64,000 nucleotides of DNA from Kushneria indalinina DSM 14324. GTDB lineage: Bacteria > Pseudomonadota > Gammaproteobacteria > Pseudomonadales > Halomonadaceae. Location of the stretch: assembly GCF_003385845.1 (NCBI RefSeq), contig NZ_QRDJ01000006.1, positions 1,357,888-1,421,887 on the forward strand, read 5' to 3'. Below the pieces are notes generated by a model. The model was not told the DNA's origin, searched no databases, and saw nothing but the letters and a program-made list of their open reading frames with translations. A program made the translations under genes and the position numbers. This document shows positions 59,411 to 64,000 of the stretch, piece after piece. The number at the start of each line of letters is the position of its first letter. Within the stretch, counting starts at the first letter, position 1.

Positions 59411-59427
59411 ACCGCCATCGATCGCCT

Positions 59428-59453
59428 GATCAGCACGCCACCGCGTGCTGATC
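59428..59453. terminator. Hairpin at the convergent ends of the exonuclease-like gene and epmC
   Basis: An 11-bp perfect stem GATCAGCACGC / GCGTGCTGATC (59428-59438 and 59443-59453), loop CACC. It includes the epmC stop codon and has no T-run on either strand. It could end both transcripts weakly. Confidence 0.4.
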
Positions 59454-60011
59454 CAGCCACTCACCTGCATAATGGCCCGCCTGTTCGAGCGAATGACCCT
59501 CGATGAAAAGCGCCGTTAGGGCGCGGCGAAAGGCTTCTGCTCTCGCCGGCAGTCCCTCCTCGAGATAGCGCTGTCGCCTTGCTTCCACCTTTTGGGCAAA
59601 CGTCTCGCGATCTACCTCGGCGCTGCCTTCGAGATTGTCCACGCTGACGTTGAAGCGGCGGTCACAGGCCTGGGTCAGCATCTTTTCAATGGCCTGAGGC
59701 GCGATCTCGGCTGATTCAAAAGCCTCCTGAGCACTGTCATCACGGCCGTCGGGCATGTACCAGTAGCCATAATCTTCCAATAGACGTCGCCGCGCGCCGG
59801 CGATACACCAGTGACTGATCTCATGCAGTGCACTGGCGAAGTAGCCATGGGCAAATACGATACGGTGGTGGGCGTGGTTTTCATCGGCAGGCAGGTAGAT
59901 GGGCTCGTCGTCACCGCGCACCAGAAGCGTCTGATAGCGTGACGAGAACACCTGGTTGAAAAGCGCCATCAGTTGCTCGACCCGGCGCTGTTCCTGTTGC
60001 TGAGAGGTCAC
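59430..60011 (-). CDS. epmC: Elongation factor P hydroxylase
   Basis: 193 residues if the GTG at 60011 is used (AGGAG seven bases upstream); a longer frame to 60062 overlaps the MATE promoter region. It closely follows E. coli YfcM/EpmC: LVRGDDEPIYLPADENHAHHRIVFAHGYFASALHEISHWCIAG (metal His residues in HEISHW) and DYGYWYMPDGRDDSAQEAFESAEI. It hydroxylates the beta-lysyl-lysine of EF-P, the last step after EpmA and EpmB. Those partners and efp are not in this window. Confidence 0.93.
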   Translation of the reverse strand: MTSQQQEQRRVEQLMALFNQVFSSRYQTLLVRGDDEPIYLPADENHAHHRIVFAHGYFASALHEISHWCIAGARRRLLEDYGYWYMPDGRDDSAQEAFESAEIAPQAIEKMLTQACDRRFNVSVDNLEGSAEVDRETFAQKVEARRQRYLEEGLPARAEAFRRALTALFIEGHSLEQAGHYAGEWLDQHAVAC

Positions 60012-60111
60012 ATACTTCTCCTGAGATATGCTTTCGGCGCGCCACTTTATCACGAGGTTCACAGCGCGAGTGCTTTGCTACAATGGCGCTTTCCTCTGGC
60101 TGGAGCCGGCC

Positions 60112-61539
60112 TTGTTGCGCATCGATTTGACTGCCTGTCGTCTTGAAACTTCTGCCCTGATGCGCCTGGCGCTGCCGATTCTGGGTGCCCAGCTGGCACA
60201 GGCTGCCATGAGCACCGTTGATGTCATGATGTCCGGTCGTTCCAGTGCCACGGACCTGGCAGCCGTATCGGTTGGCGCCAGTCTCTGGGTGCCCTTGATG
60301 CTGTTCATGACAGGAACCCTGATGGGCCTGACGCCCATCGTTGCCCAGCATCTGGGCGCGCGGCAACAAAGCGCCATTCGACCTGCTGTGCATCAGGCGC
60401 TTTGGGTCGCCCTGCTGCTGGGGCTGATGGCATGTATGCTGATCTGGCTGACGGCAGAGCCGATCTTTACCTATATGTCGGTCCCTGAAGCGGTGGCCAC
60501 CACGTCAACACAATATCTGCATGCCGTGGCATTCGGCATGCCTGCTGTCGCGCTTTATCAGGCATTGCGGGCGTTTTCAGACGGCGTCAACCATACGCGT
60601 CCGGCGCTCTGGATCAGTCTGATCGGCCTGGGGGTCAATATCCCCGGTAACTACCTGCTGATCTTTGGCGGCGCAGGCGTTGTCTCACTGACCGGGACTT
60701 CCTTTCCCCTGCTGGAAGCCGTGCCTGCCCTGGGCGCGACCGGATGCGGCATCGCCACGGCCATTGCCATGTGGGTCATGTGCGGTTGCATGGCCTTTTA
60801 TACCCGCCGTGCCCGGGTCTATGCCCCCATCCAGATATGGCAGGGGTTCAGCCGGCCCGATCTGCGCCTGACCGCGGAGCTTTTGCGAATAGGGCTACCG
60901 ATTGGTGTGGCCATTTTTACGGAGGTCACCCTTTTTGCACTGATTGCGCTTTTTGTGGCAAGTCTTGGTGAAATCGTGGTCGCCGCGCACCAGGTCGCTC
61001 TCAATTTCACCTCGTTGCTGTTCATGCTGCCGCTGTCATTGGGCATGGCACTGACGGTACGCGTGGGCAATACCCTGGGTCAGGGGGATGGCAAGCGAGC
61101 GCGCTTTATTGCCTGGAATGGCGTGGGAATGGCGCTGATTGCGGCCCTTCTTATCGATGTCGTGCTGGTGGTTGCCGCTCATCCCATCGTTGCTCTCTAT
61201 TCAGGCAACATGGAAGTACGTGCTCTGGCGGCCAACCTGATACTGCTGGCGGCCATCTATCAGATTTCAGACGCGCTTCAGGTGAGCATGGCGGGCGCGC
61301 TGCGAGGCTACAAGGACACACGTATTATCATGCTCATTACCCTGGCTTCCTACTGGATTGTCGGCATGGGTGGCGGACATCTGCTGGGCGGTGGGTTGCC
61401 GGACATTTTCTCGGGCTGGGGCGTTTACGGCTACTGGCTGGGGCTTATTGCCGGGCTCAGCGTAGCGTCCATTCTGCTCGGGCTTCGTTTGTATCGCACA
61501 TCCGGCAGATACCGGCAGGGGGCGCTTGAGAACGCATAG
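60112..61539 (+). CDS. norM: MATE-family multidrug exporter, NorM-like
   Basis: 475 residues from TTG 60112 (or 60115), placed six bases after GGAG. A TACAAT -10-like box at 60079-60084 argues against the longer open frame from 60028. Twelve hydrophobic segments; the N-terminal half has LALPILGAQLAQAAMSTVDVMMSGRSSATDLAAVSVG, typical of NorM, and RIGLPIGVAIFTEVTLFALIALFVASLGE in the second half. Asp in TVDVMMSG and Glu in FTEVTLF are the usual cation-coupling region. It exports cationic drugs against sodium or protons. Sodium coupling would suit a halophile but is inferred. Confidence 0.88.
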   Translation: MLRIDLTACRLETSALMRLALPILGAQLAQAAMSTVDVMMSGRSSATDLAAVSVGASLWVPLMLFMTGTLMGLTPIVAQHLGARQQSAIRPAVHQALWVALLLGLMACMLIWLTAEPIFTYMSVPEAVATTSTQYLHAVAFGMPAVALYQALRAFSDGVNHTRPALWISLIGLGVNIPGNYLLIFGGAGVVSLTGTSFPLLEAVPALGATGCGIATAIAMWVMCGCMAFYTRRARVYAPIQIWQGFSRPDLRLTAELLRIGLPIGVAIFTEVTLFALIALFVASLGEIVVAAHQVALNFTSLLFMLPLSLGMALTVRVGNTLGQGDGKRARFIAWNGVGMALIAALLIDVVLVVAAHPIVALYSGNMEVRALAANLILLAAIYQISDALQVSMAGALRGYKDTRIIMLITLASYWIVGMGGGHLLGGGLPDIFSGWGVYGYWLGLIAGLSVASILLGLRLYRTSGRYRQGALENA

Positions 61540-61701
61540 TGACATGCATTGTTGTTTCCTGACGGAAGCCGTGAAAGTATCACCTATGGTATGACATTCC
61601 TTACCGCAGCTGTGCTAATAGTTAAAAATGCGTCTCGATGACCGGACGCCAGCTTGATCAAGGACAGGGATATACCGGACAGATAACCGGAGGGGCAAGC
61701 A

Positions 61702-62394
61702 ATGAACACGATGTCGACTTATCATCGTATGCAGGTTATCGACCTGGAGAGCGTGCGTCAGCAGCGGCGTAAAAAGCATCGTATCGTGCGCCTGGCACCT
61801 GAACTTGATGGCCTTGAAATGCTTTATCAGCTTGCAAGCGACGCACAGTCTCTATATGGCATGCCGGTATTGGCCTGGGGACTACAGGAAGATGGTCATG
61901 TCGTCGGGCTGGTCCCCTGGCTGGATCGACTGACTCGCTGCCATACACTGGAAGACCCGGATCAGGGCTGCTTTGTAGGTTACCGTGATCCAGAATCGGA
62001 GCTTGTCATGGACTCGCCCCCGCTTCACAAGGTGGTCGAGCTTGAGCATGCTGCAGCGTATTTCGAGTATGAGCATGAGGATGAACCCTGCGTCCTTCAG
62101 CACCTGCCCGATACTCAGGGCACCCATGCCCTGTGTCATGCCCACGATGACAGCTGGCAATTAAAGCAGGTACATGGGTGGCATCTTTATAGCGATGGCA
62201 ATATAGAAGCGCTTTTGCAGGATGAGGATCAGGACTGCGAGGAGCCGATTCTACCCGGTGATGACTGTCTTTATCCGGGCCATGCCCGACACGAATCGCT
62301 CTATCTGTTTCAGCGCCAGATTGCCAATCGTATTCGCAGCCAGGACCCCGCGACGCTGGAGGCGCTTTCGGTCATGATGGTCACGCAGGACTGA
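61702..62394 (+). CDS. Protein of unknown function, 230 residues, acidic and His/Glu-rich
   Basis: The ATG is preceded by GGAGGGGCAAGCA, a very strong ribosome site. The N-terminus is basic (VRQQRRKKHRIVRLAPELDG), the rest acidic with many H, D and E residues and about five Cys (e.g. DDCLYPGH, CHAHDDSW). No membrane segment or signal is seen. The middle (YGMPVLAWGLQEDGHVVGLVPWLDRLTRC) resembles a family of uncharacterised proteins in Halomonas/Pseudomonas relatives, but I cannot name it. It is monocistronic with a 162-base upstream gap and ends 2 bases from the tusA stop (convergent). Confidence 0.7.
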   Translation: MNTMSTYHRMQVIDLESVRQQRRKKHRIVRLAPELDGLEMLYQLASDAQSLYGMPVLAWGLQEDGHVVGLVPWLDRLTRCHTLEDPDQGCFVGYRDPESELVMDSPPLHKVVELEHAAAYFEYEHEDEPCVLQHLPDTQGTHALCHAHDDSWQLKQVHGWHLYSDGNIEALLQDEDQDCEEPILPGDDCLYPGHARHESLYLFQRQIANRIRSQDPATLEALSVMMVTQD

Positions 62395-62396
62395 TA

Positions 62397-62648
62397 TCAC
62401 TGCTCGGGAGGGGCAAGGCGAACATAATAGCGCCATGTCCCCTCTTCTTCGTACTGTTCAATCAACTCATGACCCAGGAAGGTGCAGAATTTGGGAACAT
62501 CCCGCGTGGTGGCCGGATCGGTAGCGATAATTTCAAGCACCTGCCCCGGCGCCATTTCTCTGACCCTGTTGTGCATCATCATGATGGGCTCGGGGCAATA
62601 AAGCCCTGTCGTATCGAGCGTTTCGTTGCTTTCAGGTTTTTCAGCCAC
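62397..62648 (-). CDS. tusA: Sulfur carrier protein TusA
   Basis: 83 residues from GTG 62648, which has GGAG at seven bases; ATG 62663 is an alternative adding five residues. The CPEP motif (Cys18 in [19 protein letters not shown]) carries the persulfide passed from IscS to TusBCD for 2-thiouridine in t[26 protein letters not shown] completes the family pattern. It lies 32 bases after rlmM, probably as one operon. Confidence 0.93.
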   Translation of the reverse strand: MAEKPESNETLDTTGLYCPEPIMMMHNRVREMAPGQVLEIIATDPATTRDVPKFCTFLGHELIEQYEEEGTWRYYVRLAPPEQ

Positions 62649-62680
62649 TGTCTTCTCCCGCATTATCGTGTCGCCGTGCG

Positions 62681-63763
62681 TTAAACAATAGCAACATAGA
62701 CGGTTACTTCTTCCCGGTCATGATAAAGATGACGGCATCGGATATGCGCCTTGTGCCCGGCCTTTTCAACGCACTGATGTAATAGTTCAAGACAGTGCTC
62801 GACCTCGTGCCAGCGCTGCTTCATCGGTAATTTGAGATTAAAAATGGCACGTCGTGTCCAGCCGTTTTCAAGCCATGTCCCCATGAGCCTGGCCACCCTG
62901 ACGGGTTGATCTACCATGTCGCATACCAGCCAGTCCAGCGAATGCGGAGGCTGCCAGCTATAGGCATCTTCGCGCAGATGTTCTACCTGTCCGGTATTCA
63001 GCAGGGATGCCTGCATGGGGCCATTGTCGATGGCGTAAACGCTCATGCCGCGCTTGACCAGCTGCCAGGTCCAGCCGCCGGGGGCTGCACCCAGATCGGC
63101 TGCCCACATGTTTTCGCCAAGCACTTCCTCCCACTGCGCCGGCGCAATGAAGGTGTGCCAGGCCTCTTCAAGCTTGAGCGTCGAGCGACTGGGGGCATCA
63201 TGGGGAAAGCGAAGATGGCGAATACCACCCGGATACTCACTGCGATTGCCCGGAAAGCTAATGGCTATTTGCACCTGATCACCGGCGGTCCAGAAAAGAT
63301 GCAGCCACCGCTTACCTGCCTTTCGCCGTAGCGCGCCGCATTTACGACCGGCACTTTCCAGTGCCTTTTGAAGCGACTTGCCAAGCCCGGTCAGCGCCTT
63401 GCCGTCATTGGTGTCCGGTATATCCTGACAGATATGCTCAAAGCTCCAGCCGCTTTCGCGAATCAATGCCATGATCGGTGATATCCGATCCTCGCGGTCC
63501 AGATTGGCCAAAGGCGGAAAGGCAACCAGCGTCTGTCTCGGAAATACCAGGGTGTCGAAGGAAAGCTGCCTTTGAAGCGTATGGGCCGGCTGCTGATCCG
63601 CCAATACGTAGCGCACAAATCCGGTATCGGCCGAAGCGATCGGGTAGCCATTGGCGCCAAGCACGGCAGCCTTTTTAGCAATTTCTGCAGCAAGATCTGC
63701 CTCGAAGCCGGCACGGCAATAAAGCAATATTTCGCTGGCAACACGATCGGCATTTGCAGACAT
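62681..63763 (-). CDS. rlmM: 23S rRNA 2'-O-ribose methyltransferase M (C2498)
   Basis: 360 residues from the ATG at 63763 ([28 protein letters not shown]); a longer frame to 63793 adds ten residues. A THUMP-like N-terminal domain is followed by a Rossmann methyltransferase with the SAM motif [28 protein letters not shown] (about 221-248). The K-D-K-E tetrad of RlmM is plausible with [12 protein letters not shown], and [16 protein letters not shown]. It modifies 23S rRNA before ribosome assembly. It lies just past an rRNA operon end, but on a separate transcript. Confidence 0.93.
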   Translation of the reverse strand: MSANADRVASEILLYCRAGFEADLAAEIAKKAAVLGANGYPIASADTGFVRYVLADQQPAHTLQRQLSFDTLVFPRQTLVAFPPLANLDREDRISPIMALIRESGWSFEHICQDIPDTNDGKALTGLGKSLQKALESAGRKCGALRRKAGKRWLHLFWTAGDQVQIAISFPGNRSEYPGGIRHLRFPHDAPSRSTLKLEEAWHTFIAPAQWEEVLGENMWAADLGAAPGGWTWQLVKRGMSVYAIDNGPMQASLLNTGQVEHLREDAYSWQPPHSLDWLVCDMVDQPVRVARLMGTWLENGWTRRAIFNLKLPMKQRWHEVEHCLELLHQCVEKAGHKAHIRCRHLYHDREEVTVYVAIV

Positions 63764-63907
63764 AGAGAATGTTATTCCGGGAAGGCGGTGCATGAAGGCA
63801 TGTATTGTACATGATCAGCGACAGAGCGCCGCTTTGCATCCAGACAGAAGACGTCGGGCCGGGGACAGCGCCGGCGGCGGCCATGTGGCCGTGGCCGACG
63901 GCGGACA

Positions 63908-63942
63908 TAAAAGAACCCCGGTCCTGTTAAGGACCGGGGTTC
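63908..63942 (-). terminator. Terminator of the rRNA operon
   Basis: A 12-bp stem GAACCCCGGTCC / GGACCGGGGTTC (63913-63924 and 63931-63942), loop TGTTAA. On the minus strand it is followed by CTTTTATG. It lies just downstream of the 5S gene. Confidence 0.9.
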
Positions 63943-63950
63943 GGAAGGGG

Positions 63951-64000
63951 TGCCTGACGATGACCTACTCTCACATGGGGAGACCCCACACTACCATCGG
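63951..64000 (-). rRNA. rrf: 5S ribosomal RNA, 3' part
   Basis: The minus strand reads GATGGTAGTGTGGGGTCTCC and then CCATGTGAGAGTAGGTCATC, ending in GTCAGGCA, the conserved 3' half of bacterial 5S rRNA. About 50 of some 115-120 bases are in the window. The 3' end near 63951 is estimated from the family; the rest of the rRNA operon lies past base 64000. Confidence 0.93.

Noticed and set aside
60028..60111. N-terminal extension of the MATE exporter
   Set aside because: It has no ribosome site, includes the probable -10 box, and overlaps the sequence upstream of epmC. TTG 60112 has a GGAG site.

Overview
The window looks like a stretch of ordinary chromosome from a moderately halophilic gammaproteobacterium, most likely a Halomonadaceae member (Halomonas/Kushneria/Chromohalobacter type). 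The reasons are the GC-rich coding sequence, the acidic proteins, the gammaproteobacterial gene orders (miaB-phoH-ybeY-corC-lnt and leuS-lptE-holA), and the mix of enterobacterial-like genes (epmC, tusA, rlmM, slyA) with pseudomonad-like ones (edd with a HexR-type box, kguE/kguD-like genes, trpE-trpG-trpD-trpC). The genus cannot be fixed by eye. I saw no insertion sequence, prophage, integrase, CRISPR array or tRNA.

Layout. 1-1723: the 5' part of edd (Entner-Doudoroff pathway, minus strand) behind a HexR-type palindrome. 2049-9553: an mdtABC-type RND efflux operon with a strong terminator. 9594-11179: a porin gene with an inverted repeat in its promoter region and a terminator. 11194-11766: a GNAT acetyltransferase. 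11848-16984: a glycerol-3-phosphate/phosphodiester uptake operon, ugpBAECQ, behind tandem PHO-box-like repeats. 17082-22139 (minus): gph, a candidate Trp-rich leader peptide, then trpE, trpG, trpD and trpC. 22366-23705: ndh (type II NADH dehydrogenase) and its terminator. 23860-30961: a sugar-acid island with a LacI-type regulator, two matching operators, kguE- and kguD-like genes, and a divergent three-subunit membrane dehydrogenase (GMC flavoprotein, tri-haem cytochrome c, Tat-exported small subunit) resembling gluconate 2-dehydrogenase.

31202-32513 (minus): rpe, an overlapping GIY-YIG gene and a 58-residue protein gene. 32696-38353: gamma-glutamyltransferase followed by the sulfate/thiosulfate ABC transporter sbp-cysTWA. 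38431-40270 (minus): tpm, an SH3/coiled-coil membrane protein and a DUF1820 protein, with an odd repeat and DnaA-box-like hairpin at 39789-39853. 40603-46894: miaB, phoH, ybeY, corC, lnt and an ElyC/YdcF-like gene (tRNA modification, rRNA maturation, envelope lipoprotein maturation). 47025-49029: an MHS-type MFS transporter and a YbeL-like zinc-ribbon protein. 49291-54713: leuS, lptE, holA and a DUF2914-type membrane protein. 54802-63763: slyA-like regulator, universal stress protein, uup, tatD, an exonuclease-like but degraded protein, epmC, a MATE exporter, an unknown protein, tusA and rlmM. 63951-64000: the 3' end of a 5S rRNA (minus), closing an rRNA operon that continues beyond the window.

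No clearly undescribed multigene system was found. The best leads are the regulatory elements (trp leader, PHO repeats, HexR box, paired LacI-type operators), the incomplete ketogluconate pathway next to a complete dehydrogenase complex, and three small or unknown proteins.
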